Below are positions 8,916 through 15,607 of a stretch of 38,474 bases of DNA, piece after piece. Positions within the stretch are counted from its first letter, which is position 1. Each line of letters opens with the position of its first letter. Origin of the DNA: a virus. The stretch covers positions 1 to 38,474 of the IMG/VR virus record IMGVR_UViG_3300030328_003043. One strand, written 5' to 3'. The notes under the pieces were generated by a model. That model was not told the origin of the DNA and made no database searches. It saw only the letters and a program-made list of their open reading frames with translations. The position numbers and the translations under genes are program-made.

Positions 8916-10483
8916 TATGAACTAATCCAACTTTTTGCTTTTCTTTTTGGTTTAAACCATCTTTTTTTCTCTTTATCCTTTTTCATATTAGGAGGAAAAG
9001 AGTGAACTTGTGCGTAATAAACGCTCTCAATTGTATCATCGTGAGCCATTTTCGGCCCAAAAGTAAGAATTTCGTTGATTAAATCAAACATATTTTTCCG
9101 TAAATGTATAGTTCCAGTACTAAAACGAGCCGAAAGTCCACTATAAATGCGATTTCTTTTCTGTGTTCCGCCAGGTTTCTCTGGAATTACTGCAATATCA
9201 AATTTATTTAGTCTTCTTCTTTCATCGTTTAATGCTTGGAATATACTTCTATTCATAGCAACATCTTCAACAGTTGATGACATACAATTATATTTTTGAT
9301 GTAATTCAAGTATCATATCTACCACCCCTTTCTTTCCAAGTATCTCTCCAGTCGAAGGACTTTTAGATCCGATGGTTGGAACACTTCTGTGTCTTTCATA
9401 TTCTAAAACATAAAGTTCGTTATTAGAATCTATAGCAATAACAGTAATTACAGAAAAATCACTATGTTTTGTATCTATATCTGTAGCGGGATCACATCCA
9501 ATAAATGTATTTACAGGAATTTCATCTCCATCTTTAACAATATAATTTATTCCATTTTCATGTTTATAATATCCATCCCAATAATTAATATGTTCTCTTC
9601 TCCAAATGGCATCTTCTTCACTCATTACTTCCATCATATATTCTTGGAAGAACTTCTGAGGTTGTCCAGAATCTTCGTAAAATTTCTTTTTTTCTTTTAA
9701 TTTTTTAGAATTAAAAAATGAAGCCCAAAGAGAAGAACCGTCATTTAATATTGCTTTGTATGTTATAACTTTCCATGCAAATTCTTTTTTATCTTTTATT
9801 GCTTTTGCATTATTATTTAAAAGATTATTAATAAAAGAATCATAATGAACAGGAGTCCCGTTTACTCTTAATCTACCAGTGTGAGGTTCTAAAGCAGGGT
9901 AAACAACAGCTGTAACAAGGTTAGCATTTTTATCTCTAGCTTCTTTTGTTATTGTATTTTGCTCATGTTCAAAATCATCTAATACTATAAGGTCATATCT
10001 TTTGTGAAGTTTTGCTCCACCTCGAATACCAGCTACATTTGATTTACTTATTAATTTACATTTGTTAGACAGCTCAATATCCTCTTCTGTCCATTTTTTT
10101 CCTCTTAGATTTCCAAAATAATATTTTATTCTGTCATTAAATTCTAAATGGTGCTTAACATAATCCATATTTCCTACACTTAGTTTTTGCGTAGCGGATA
10201 CCCAAGCATAAAATAAGAAATTATTTTTATCACAAAAAACAAAGTCTTTAATAATTGAAGCTTTTGTTAAAACAGTTTTGCCATGTCCTCTGGGAATAAT
10301 AATAGCAACTTGCTTAATATTTCTATTGTCAATAACATCAGCCATTTCAAAATGAAAAAATGGAGTTTCACTTCTCAGGAAATCGTCAGGTAAAAATAGT
10401 TTTCCAAAAGAAATAAGATCTTTACTTGCCATTACAAGAGCTTCTTCTGCTTTATTTACATTTTGTGTATTTATATTAGCCAT
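8915..10483 (-). CDS. terL: Terminase large subunit
   Basis: A 522-residue DNA-packaging motor with ATPase and nuclease domains. The Walker A loop is IPRGHGKT (residues 63-70) and Walker B is LIVLDDFEHE (165-174). A coupling motif is likely near RVNGTP (206-211). The RNase H-like nuclease starts at FIGCDPATDIDT (328-338, Asp331), with further acidic residues at VEDVAMNR (Glu406) and MAHDDTIESV (Asp482/483). All key residues are present, so it should be active. It cuts concatemeric phage DNA and pumps it through the portal. It is coupled to the genes on both sides by one-base overlaps. The C-terminal 20 residues are very basic (KKDKEKKRWFKPKRKAK). Confidence 0.95.
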   Translation of the reverse strand: MANINTQNVNKAEEALVMASKDLISFGKLFLPDDFLRSETPFFHFEMADVIDNRNIKQVAIIIPRGHGKTVLTKASIIKDFVFCDKNNFLFYAWVSATQKLSVGNMDYVKHHLEFNDRIKYYFGNLRGKKWTEEDIELSNKCKLISKSNVAGIRGGAKLHKRYDLIVLDDFEHEQNTITKEARDKNANLVTAVVYPALEPHTGRLRVNGTPVHYDSFINNLLNNNAKAIKDKKEFAWKVITYKAILNDGSSLWASFFNSKKLKEKKKFYEDSGQPQKFFQEYMMEVMSEEDAIWRREHINYWDGYYKHENGINYIVKDGDEIPVNTFIGCDPATDIDTKHSDFSVITVIAIDSNNELYVLEYERHRSVPTIGSKSPSTGEILGKKGVVDMILELHQKYNCMSSTVEDVAMNRSIFQALNDERRRLNKFDIAVIPEKPGGTQKRNRIYSGLSARFSTGTIHLRKNMFDLINEILTFGPKMAHDDTIESVYYAQVHSFPPNMKKDKEKKRWFKPKRKAKSWISS

Positions 10484-10668
10484 TAAGCTTTTGTAGTTAT
10501 TTTTTCTGGAATTTCTAATCCTTCTATAATAGCAAACATCCTTTTTAAATGAAAAACATCTTTAGATGTAAGGGTGTATAGATTACTAGGTAATTCATTT
10601 TTATAATTTTTTAAATATCTTATACCATCATCTAAATTGTATTTTATTTTTTTAGGAACTTTTTTCAT
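10483..10668 (-). CDS. Small hypothetical protein between MPE and TerL genes
   Basis: A 61-residue basic protein, mostly helical in appearance, with no recognised motif. Its ATG overlaps the stop of the metallophosphoesterase gene by four bases and its stop overlaps the terminase start by one base, so it is part of the packaging operon. Function unknown. Confidence 0.6.
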   Translation of the reverse strand: MKKVPKKIKYNLDDGIRYLKNYKNELPSNLYTLTSKDVFHLKRMFAIIEGLEIPEKITTKA

Positions 10669-11723
10669 TTTTTTCTTAAATAAGTTAAATAGCCAGCTGC
10701 TTTTTCTGGATCAAATATTGTAGTAATTAATCTATTATCGTGATCTTCGTATCTAGGATCTATAATTGTAACTGGACAATTAAATATATTTTTATCGTCT
10801 AATCCTAATTTATCAGCGTAATTATCAATCATCTTAAAAGAAGCGACCTGAAGTCCATGACTAATTAATCCACTTGAAGGATCTTTTAAAACTTGGTATC
10901 CAGAAACATGAGTATGTCCACAAGTTAATATATGGTCTCTCCACCCTGTTTGGATTGCTCTAGACACACCATGAGCAGTATTCCAAATAGAATTTCCTTT
11001 AAAAGTATGCCTTGCGTTTATTCTTACTTGTTTTCCATTAGGGAATCTTAGATTCATTCTAGCTCCCCATCTTTCATACACTCCTCTATGATCCCTCATT
11101 AAAAATTCTAATGGATCGCCATCGCCAGACCAGACATCGTGATTACCAGCCACTAGATATATCCAACTTAGTTTAGATACAAAGTATTCAGTAAGCCTCC
11201 AAGATTCTTTTGCGCTTGTAGATTGTTGTGAGTAAAGAGCAGCTAATCTTCCTATCCAATTATTTTGTATATCCCCAAGATTTCCTGCGAACATTCCTTC
11301 TGTATTATTAATAAGATCTGTATATGCAAGTATTTGAGATATATCAGTTCCATCATCGTCTACATGAGGGTCTCCAAAATGAGCAATCCCTATTGGCCCG
11401 TTAATATTAATATCAATATTTATTAATCCTTTTTTAGCTCTTGCTCCTTTTTTTACTTCAAACTTTCTTTTTCTATGTGATATTAATTCATCTATTGGAA
11501 TATCTTCTACTGCATCCTCATATTTTTTTTCTACTTTAAATTTTGGAGGTTCTATAATATCTGGATTTAATGTTCTAGATCCGCAAGAATAACATTTCCA
11601 TAATTGTTTTCTAGGTTTTGTGGCTCTGTATTTATACCCATCTTTTCTTAAAGATCTTCCTTTACATTTAGGGCATCCTATAATAGCCCCTTCATCGTTC
11701 ATTGTAAAATCATCTACAGCCAT
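10665..11723 (-). CDS. Zinc-ribbon metallophosphoesterase
   Basis: A 352-residue protein with two parts. Residues 15-50 form a zinc ribbon with CPKC (17-20) and CYSC (44-47), spaced like the ribbons of some transposases and DNA-binding proteins. Residues 110-300 are a calcineurin-like phosphoesterase: GDPH (117-120), GNLGD (147-151), GNHD (193-196), His240 or His251, and GHTH (269-272), a complete two-metal site. Substrates in the family range from DNA ends (Mre11, SbcD) to cyclic nucleotides and proteins. The ribbon suggests a nucleic-acid target, and the position between small and large terminase genes suggests work on DNA during packaging, or host takeover. Both are inferences. Confidence 0.85.
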   Translation of the reverse strand: MAVDDFTMNDEGAIIGCPKCKGRSLRKDGYKYRATKPRKQLWKCYSCGSRTLNPDIIEPPKFKVEKKYEDAVEDIPIDELISHRKRKFEVKKGARAKKGLINIDININGPIGIAHFGDPHVDDDGTDISQILAYTDLINNTEGMFAGNLGDIQNNWIGRLAALYSQQSTSAKESWRLTEYFVSKLSWIYLVAGNHDVWSGDGDPLEFLMRDHRGVYERWGARMNLRFPNGKQVRINARHTFKGNSIWNTAHGVSRAIQTGWRDHILTCGHTHVSGYQVLKDPSSGLISHGLQVASFKMIDNYADKLGLDDKNIFNCPVTIIDPRYEDHDNRLITTIFDPEKAAGYLTYLRKK

Positions 11724-12496
11724 TATTCTTCCTCCGTAGAAGCTTCAATTTGTTTTCTTTCTGCTCCTTCTAGCTGCTCTGGTGAAAATCCTTGAAAAAC
11801 GCCTATAAGACCTGTTTCTTTTTGTTTAATATTATTACCAGATGTTCCTACAATTTTTCCTAATTCTTTAGTTGATTGCAAAATAATATTATCGTCTTCA
11901 CTAAAATCTGCAAGATTTTTTAATTTTCCTAATATATATTCGTGATCTATTCCCAACCCTTTAGCCACATCAAGAACAGATTTTTCTATTTCTTTCATTA
12001 CCCTCTCCTGTTTTAATAATATTGTTGCTTTTTTTCTAGCTTTCTGATCTGACATTTCTTTATAAGCATTTTTATAAGCATCAACAGCTCCTTGCCCTAT
12101 TACAATATTTGTTGCAAATTCTTTTTCTTTGTTAGTTATTTTTGTTCTTTCTCTAATTCTTTTATTTGGATCTTTTAATGTTTTACTAAAAGTATATCTA
12201 TTGGGATGCGAATTAAAGTCTGTATCCATTTTAACATTATCTCTGTTTAAAAAACTTCCCACAACAGTCCTTACCCATCCTTTGGCAAATTTATATCTTA
12301 CCCTATCATTTGGATGATTAATTTTTTTGCTAACTTTTAATAATTGGATTATACGACCATCATCGCTATAAACCCAATCTCCTTCATCCGAATCTCTCCA
12401 ATTCGGCCTTACAACTGTATTAGGATGATGTTCTCTAAATTCATCTATGTCTTCATAGACGAAATGAGATATTCCTTTAATTTCTCTCTTTTCCAA
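11723..12496 (-). CDS. terS: Terminase small subunit (probable)
   Basis: A 257-residue protein. Residues 118-185 resemble the DNA-binding and oligomerisation region of small terminase subunits: TNKEKEFATNIVIGQGAVDA, then AYKN and KARKKATILL leading to a long helix. An extra N-terminal region of about 110 residues contains WRDSDEGDWVYSDDGRIIQL and no clear motif. It would recognise phage DNA and load the large subunit. It precedes the metallophosphoesterase and large-subunit genes in the same operon with a one-base overlap, and its start overlaps the upstream 73-residue gene by 20 bases. The assignment rests on the helix-turn-helix-like block and on gene order. Confidence 0.72.
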   Translation of the reverse strand: MEKREIKGISHFVYEDIDEFREHHPNTVVRPNWRDSDEGDWVYSDDGRIIQLLKVSKKINHPNDRVRYKFAKGWVRTVVGSFLNRDNVKMDTDFNSHPNRYTFSKTLKDPNKRIRERTKITNKEKEFATNIVIGQGAVDAYKNAYKEMSDQKARKKATILLKQERVMKEIEKSVLDVAKGLGIDHEYILGKLKNLADFSEDDNIILQSTKELGKIVGTSGNNIKQKETGLIGVFQGFSPEQLEGAERKQIEASTEEE

Positions 12497-12698
12497 TGGA
12501 AGACTTTAGATGGTGGTGTTGTTTTCTAAGATCATATATTTGATCAAGTAAATTATCAATAAGATCGCTTACAGCAATCGGAATCATATATATTTTACTA
12601 TCTATTTCTAATGGTTCTAATTTTGTAGATACCATTTTTAAAACTTTTACTTGGTTTTCATAAGATAGATTTGATAATTCTTTTATAACTTTACTCAA
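12477..12698 (-). CDS. Small hypothetical protein upstream of TerS
   Basis: A 73-residue, mostly helical protein with Leu/Ile heptad-like spacing. The frame opens with TTG at 12698, immediately after the stop codon of the 57-residue gene, so coupled re-initiation would explain expression. An internal ATG start at residue 23 is possible, and neither has a clear ribosome binding site. The C terminus is basic and overlaps the terminase small-subunit start by 20 bases. No family is recognised. Confidence 0.5.
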   Translation of the reverse strand: MSKVIKELSNLSYENQVKVLKMVSTKLEPLEIDSKIYMIPIAVSDLIDNLLDQIYDLRKQHHHLKSSIGKERN

Positions 12699-12872
12699 TT
12701 ATAGACCCATTCGGTTTTCAACTTTCTTCAATCTATTGTCAAATGAATTTACTAAATCTATAATAGTTTTAATAGTGTCATTGTTTTTTTCAGACAATTT
12801 AAGAAGAAGATCAAACCGAGAGTCTGTCGAGTCTTTTTTAGGTGTAGATTTTTTGGATTTTGTCTCTTTCAT
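12699..12872 (-). CDS. Small Lys-rich coiled-coil protein, first gene of late operon
   Basis: A 57-residue reading frame from ATG 12872 with AAGG about 12 bases upstream. The first 15 residues are Lys/Ser/Thr-rich (MKETKSKKSTPKKDS), and the rest is a likely helix with Leu/Ile heptads ending DNRLKKVENRMGL. It is the promoter-proximal gene of the leftward operon. Function unknown; it could be a small coiled-coil partner of the terminase small subunit. Confidence 0.6.
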   Translation of the reverse strand: MKETKSKKSTPKKDSTDSRFDLLLKLSEKNNDTIKTIIDLVNSFDNRLKKVENRMGL

Positions 12873-13070
12873 ATTTTATACCTTTTTATTCCCTCCCTAT
12901 AACCACCCTTAAAGTTAAAACAAAAATCAAGCTAATACAAACACTATTGACCAAGTTCTATTTACTAAAAAAATTGTAGGATTTTGAAATACACACATAC
13001 TTAGCCCGTAAACCCAATAAGAGGATTATGAGAATCCGCTTTTTAGTTAACTTAAAAATAGGAGTCAGAA
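12873..13070. promoter_or_regulatory. Divergent control region between late (minus) and early (plus) genes
   Basis: About 198 bases with no gene separate the leftward packaging operon from the rightward early genes, so promoters for both directions are expected here. TTGACC at 12947-12952 is a fair -35 box, but no good -10 box sits 17 bases after it. TTGTAG 12974-12979 with ATACTT 12997-13002 is a second weak pair. GGATT 13023-13027 pairs with AATCC 13033-13037 followed by GC and five T (13040-13044), a small attenuator-like hairpin just before the first plus gene. If a phage RNA polymerase reads this region, host-type boxes need not be present. Confidence 0.5.
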
Positions 13071-13307
13071 ATGGCAACAGATGTAACTGTATTAACCCCT
13101 GTAAAACTAGACAATGGTAAAGAAAAGATTGTACCGTGTGAAGCAAAAGTAAGTGATGAGACTATTGATCACGACGGAACACAATATCACTTGGTTAAAC
13201 ATACCAATAGTGGTTTTCAATACCTTACTACTGAAACACCAGATGATTTGAATGGTGGTGAACTCGAAGAGAAGATGAATGATCTAGCAACAGAAGAGGG
13301 GATGTAA
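13071..13307 (+). CDS. First early protein, small acidic, unknown
   Basis: A 78-residue acidic protein with a beta-like first half (TPVKLDNGKEKIVPCEAKVS) and an acidic helical tail (GGELEEKMNDLATEEGM). ATAGGAG lies ahead of ATG 13071. It is the first rightward gene after the divergent control region and is followed at once by a strong terminator, so it can be transcribed as a short message of its own, and probably strongly. A host-takeover or inhibitor role is plausible for such a gene but not shown by the sequence. Confidence 0.65.
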   Translation: MATDVTVLTPVKLDNGKEKIVPCEAKVSDETIDHDGTQYHLVKHTNSGFQYLTTETPDDLNGGELEEKMNDLATEEGM

Positions 13308-13308
13308 G

Positions 13309-13340
13309 GAAAGAGGGGGACTTTTCCCCCTTTTTTATTC
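13309..13340 (+). terminator. Intrinsic terminator after the first early gene
   Basis: GAGGGGGA at 13313-13320 pairs with TCCCCCTT at 13325-13332 (one G-T pair) around a four-base loop, extended by A-T pairs. It ends in a run of T through 13336 and further T-rich sequence. It is placed two bases after the stop codon of the 78-residue gene, on the plus strand. Confidence 0.85.
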
Positions 13341-13387
13341 TTTATTATATATATGAATGTCTATAACTTGGGCATTAACTTTATAAC

Positions 13388-13493
13388 AAGTGAGTGGTTG
13401 TTGTCATCTCACAATGGTCAGATATATTGTACTCCATAATGTCTGTCCCACACACTACTAACTAACTGTGAAAGTATCAGCAATCACTCGCTT
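13388..13493 (+). ncRNA. Predicted structured RNA closed by a 13-bp helix
   Basis: AAGTGAGTGGTTG (13388-13400) pairs over its whole length with CAATCACTCGCTT (13481-13493), 11 Watson-Crick and two G-T pairs. Inside, CAGATAT (13419-13425) pairs with ATGTCTG (13439-13445), and CACA near 13450 can pair with TGTG 13467-13470, giving a multi-helix junction. The domain ends just before the AAAGGA ribosome site of the 57-residue gene at 13508, so it may be a 5' leader element, an independent RNA, or a DNA structure used by a polymerase. The 50 bases between the terminator and this domain are AT-rich, without a convincing promoter. Confidence 0.55.
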
Positions 13494-13507
13494 AAAAGGA
13501 TTTAATA

Positions 13508-13681
13508 ATGGAAAATATAAAAAATTTTAAAGAAAGAATAGAAGACGCTATTGCTCTTATTGAGGTATGGAGATTAAATGATTATGATGATGAGTTTATT
13601 AGGTATGCTACAATTAATTGTTGCCATCATCCTATACAACAAGAATTAATATTAAACTTATTAGAACAAGGGTGGCGTTAG
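13508..13681 (+). CDS. Small acidic hypothetical protein
   Basis: A 57-residue frame with AAAAGGA seven bases before ATG 13508. It has an acidic helical start, a CCHH cluster (residues 39-42) and a helical end (LILNLLEQGWR). The four clustered Cys/His residues could bind a metal alone or as a dimer, but no known finger spacing is present. It is flanked on both sides by predicted structured RNA, an odd place for a lone gene. Function unknown. Confidence 0.6.
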   Translation: MENIKNFKERIEDAIALIEVWRLNDYDDEFIRYATINCCHHPIQQELILNLLEQGWR

Positions 13682-13685
13682 ATAA

Positions 13686-13764
13686 TTATTAACAAAGGTA
13701 TGAATGTGGATTACTTTTGTAATAAATGAAATTATATATTCTTTCTTGGTTGGCTCTAAGAAAG
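13686..13764 (+). ncRNA. Two hairpins opening a structured noncoding segment
   Basis: Hairpin one: ACAAAGGTA 13692-13700 with TACTTTTGT 13712-13720, extended by five pairs past a bulged A (13686-13690 with 13721-13725). Hairpin two: CTTTCTT 13741-13747 with AAGAAAG 13758-13764, perfect, with a ten-base loop. They begin five bases after the stop of the 57-residue gene and lead into the larger domains that follow. Roles could be RNA processing or 3' end protection. Confidence 0.45.
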
Positions 13765-13782
13765 ACTGATGCCACCTAAATT

Positions 13783-13882
13783 TTAACTATGCAGAGGGAG
13801 CTGGGTAAACCAGATTAGTGGATAATTATTATAGGTTGTGGTGGATTAGGCTGAAAAGCACTAATCGTGTACGCATAGTTAA
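13783..13882 (+). ncRNA. Predicted structured RNA domain A
   Basis: A ten-bp perfect closing helix (TTAACTATGC 13783-13792 with GCATAGTTAA 13873-13882) surrounds two inner stems. CTGG 13801-13804 pairs with CCAG 13810-13813 over a GTAAA loop, and ATTAGTG 13814-13820 pairs with CACTAAT 13859-13865. These make a compact multi-stem fold of 100 bases with no reading frame. It does not match any RNA family I know. Confidence 0.55.
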
Positions 13883-13887
13883 TAATG

Positions 13888-13959
13888 GGGGGATTCTCGT
13901 TAAGTGTTAATCTTCCAGACACTCTGAATCAACAGGCGTAAAACCGTGAGCGATCCCCC
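13888..13959 (+). ncRNA. Predicted structured RNA domain B, tRNA-sized
   Basis: GGGGGAT 13888-13894 pairs perfectly with ATCCCCC 13953-13959. AGTGT 13903-13907 pairs with ACACT 13919-13923, and CTC 13896-13898 can pair with GAG 13948-13950. At 72 bases with a 7-bp end stem it has tRNA dimensions, but it lacks a TTC T-loop, a normal D arm and a CCA position, so it is not a tRNA by sequence. It could be a degenerate tRNA-like element or an unrelated RNA. Confidence 0.5.
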
Positions 13960-13970
13960 AAGTTTTTAAA

Positions 13971-14055
13971 GGGTGGTTGTATAATACCCGATACCGCATC
14001 ATTGGGTTGTGAGTTTTTTAATCCTTTCTGCACTCACATAAATATGCAACCACTC
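13971..14055 (+). ncRNA. Predicted structured RNA domain C, three-way junction
   Basis: GGGTGGTTGTATA (13971-13983) pairs along all 13 positions with TATGCAACCACTC (14043-14055), including two G-T pairs. Within it, ACCC 13986-13989 pairs with GGGT 14004-14007, and TGTGAGT 14008-14014 pairs with ACTCACA 14032-14038. The result is a clean three-way junction. CTTTTT follows at 14062-14067, which could serve as an end point. The next gene starts at 14097, so the 415-base gap 13682-14096 is filled almost fully with structure. Confidence 0.58.
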
Positions 14056-14096
14056 TTACAACTTTTTAATAATAACAAACACAAGGAAAAGAAAAA

Positions 14097-14276
14097 ATGC
14101 CAATAAGCAAACATAGAAAAAAGAATAGATCACATAAAGAATGGAAAAGACTTAGAAATACTTTAAAAAGCTCACCTAAAACAAAAAATAGTGATTCGAT
14201 AAAAAAAACAAAAAGAATTGCTAAAGGATTTTGTAATCATGGAATGATAGGACAAAGGTTTGCTGATTATGAATAA
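14097..14276 (+). CDS. Small very basic protein
   Basis: A 59-residue frame with AAGGAAAAG before ATG 14097. Nearly 40% of its residues are Lys or Arg, with several His (MPISKHRKKNRSHKEWKRL at the start). Only the last 15 residues are less charged (FCNHGMIGQRFADYE). Such composition fits a nucleic-acid binding peptide. It directly follows the structured RNA segment and overlaps the next gene by eight bases. RNA or DNA binding is inferred from charge only. Confidence 0.6.
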   Translation: MPISKHRKKNRSHKEWKRLRNTLKSSPKTKNSDSIKKTKRIAKGFCNHGMIGQRFADYE

Positions 14277-14727
14277 AGATAAAAAAACAGAATGGAGAGA
14301 ATTCTCAAAGGCCGTAGATATATTTGGAGATGGTGATATTGTAGAAACTGTGAATTATTTAATAAAAAGAACACAAAGATACACTAAAGAAATTGACAGA
14401 CTTCAAGAGTATGAGGCTGAATACACAATAAATGATATTAAAAGAATCATAGAAAATCTTTATATAGATATAGTAAAAAGAAGAATGGCTAATCCAGAAT
14501 GTGAAAATGATGATGCTGAAAATATATTAAAAATAATGATACTGTGTTTTAAATCTGTTCTAGATCCAAACAAATTTGAAGAACTACTTTGCAATAGTTT
14601 CTTAAAAGATAAATATGGAGCAATACATACTGCATCTTCAAGAAATTATTCTGCTAGTTATATTAGAAGCGGAGCTAATGATTTAACACCATTAGAAAAA
14701 ACTGAATTCTCATTATTAAAATCATAG
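14269..14727 (+). CDS. Hypothetical early protein
   Basis: A 152-residue protein. The ATG at 14269 is preferred over the TTG nine bases upstream because AAAGG at about -13 fits it and it follows the usual overlap with the upstream gene. It is mostly helical and acidic in the first 110 residues (VNYLIKRTQRYTKEIDRLQE), with a Ser/Asn/Tyr-rich end. No catalytic motif or known domain is visible. Confidence 0.65.
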   Translation: MNKDKKTEWREFSKAVDIFGDGDIVETVNYLIKRTQRYTKEIDRLQEYEAEYTINDIKRIIENLYIDIVKRRMANPECENDDAENILKIMILCFKSVLDPNKFEELLCNSFLKDKYGAIHTASSRNYSASYIRSGANDLTPLEKTEFSLLKS

Positions 14728-14736
14728 AGGTAAAAA

Positions 14737-14922
14737 ATGATAACATACCATTTAATCATAGGCTTTATAATAGTTTCAGCTTGTTTATACAATGCTGAGA
14801 AAAATGCTATTATTAAAAGACAGCGTGATATAATAAACATGAAAGAAACTGAAATAGCAAGACTAGAGTACAGTTTAAAACAAACAGAAACAGAAATAAC
14901 AACACTACAATGCAATAAATAG
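14737..14922 (+). CDS. Small membrane-anchored coiled-coil protein
   Basis: A 61-residue protein with one N-terminal hydrophobic segment (residues 2-19, ITYHLIIGFIIVSACLY), then a charged helix with heptad-like Leu/Ile positions to the end. AGAGGT precedes ATG 14737. This plan (N-in anchor plus external coil) is seen in inner-membrane spanin-like and other small phage membrane proteins, but no lysis cassette surrounds it and the early position argues against lysis. A membrane-based takeover or exclusion role is possible. Confidence 0.6.
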   Translation: MITYHLIIGFIIVSACLYNAEKNAIIKRQRDIINMKETEIARLEYSLKQTETEITTLQCNK

Positions 14923-14931
14923 GAGCAACAC

Positions 14932-15210
14932 ATGCCAAATATCAATGTATTAAAACCAATAGAAAATAAAATATTATTATTATTAGGAATAAAAGGATAT
15001 AAAAGAAAGAAAATTCAATTTAAAACAAATAATAATGATATTAGATATATGATTAATGGAGATTATGATTTTATAGAAAAAAAAGATCTTAAATATTTAC
15101 AAAATCATTGTGATTCAAGAAAATTTGAAATAAAAGAAAGATCTTGGATGGTAGACCCTGAAAAAACTTGGGAATTTGCATATACAATTAGGAGAAAAAC
15201 ATGGCTATAA
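14932..15210 (+). CDS. Hypothetical early protein
   Basis: A 92-residue basic protein with an AGGAG site before ATG 14932 and a ten-base overlap with the next gene. It looks alpha/beta (LLLLGIKGYKRKKIQF, then WMVDPEKTWEFAYTIRRKTW) with an aromatic end. Not recognised. Confidence 0.6.
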   Translation: MPNINVLKPIENKILLLLGIKGYKRKKIQFKTNNNDIRYMINGDYDFIEKKDLKYLQNHCDSRKFEIKERSWMVDPEKTWEFAYTIRRKTWL

Positions 15211-15596
15211 CAAAATTCGATAGAATAGATTATATAAAATCACAAAAAATTGGAAATGGAACCTGCTGGGTAGGCAACATACAATTAAAACCTATAGATG
15301 TAATAAAAACATTTGGAGACAGAGACCCTGGAAGTGATAAAGCATCTGGTGAATATACATTTTTAAGTGAAGATGGAAATCTTTTGTTTGTTTTATATGA
15401 ATGGAAAACAACAACTGAATATGATGAAAAGAATGATTACACACCAAAAGAATTTTGGAGTTTAAATAAAGATATGAAATTTAATATAGGAGGTCGTGAA
15501 AAAAATAAATGGGATGACCAAAGAAATTTAGCCGCTTTTGAAATTTGGCTAAGAGTTTCTATAAGAAATTACAAAAACAACAATAAAAAAAGATAA
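15201..15596 (+). CDS. Hypothetical early protein
   Basis: A 131-residue protein rich in aromatic and charged residues. The middle has SGEYTFLSEDGNLLFVLYEW, likely paired beta strands, and the C terminus is a basic helix (residues 108-131). TTAGGAG precedes ATG 15201. No domain recognised; it shares the early operon with small genes of unknown role. Confidence 0.6.
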   Translation: MAITKFDRIDYIKSQKIGNGTCWVGNIQLKPIDVIKTFGDRDPGSDKASGEYTFLSEDGNLLFVLYEWKTTTEYDEKNDYTPKEFWSLNKDMKFNIGGREKNKWDDQRNLAAFEIWLRVSIRNYKNNNKKR

Positions 15597-15607
15597 GGGA
15601 GGCAACA

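Noticed and set aside
12891-12902. T7-like promoter on the minus strand (TTATAGGGAGGG)
   Set aside because: It matches only the initiation end of the T7 consensus; the upstream TAATACGACTCAC part is absent and no T7-type polymerase is seen.
13888-13959. A functional tRNA gene
   Set aside because: Size and end stem fit, but the T-loop, D-arm and anticodon-arm consensus are missing.
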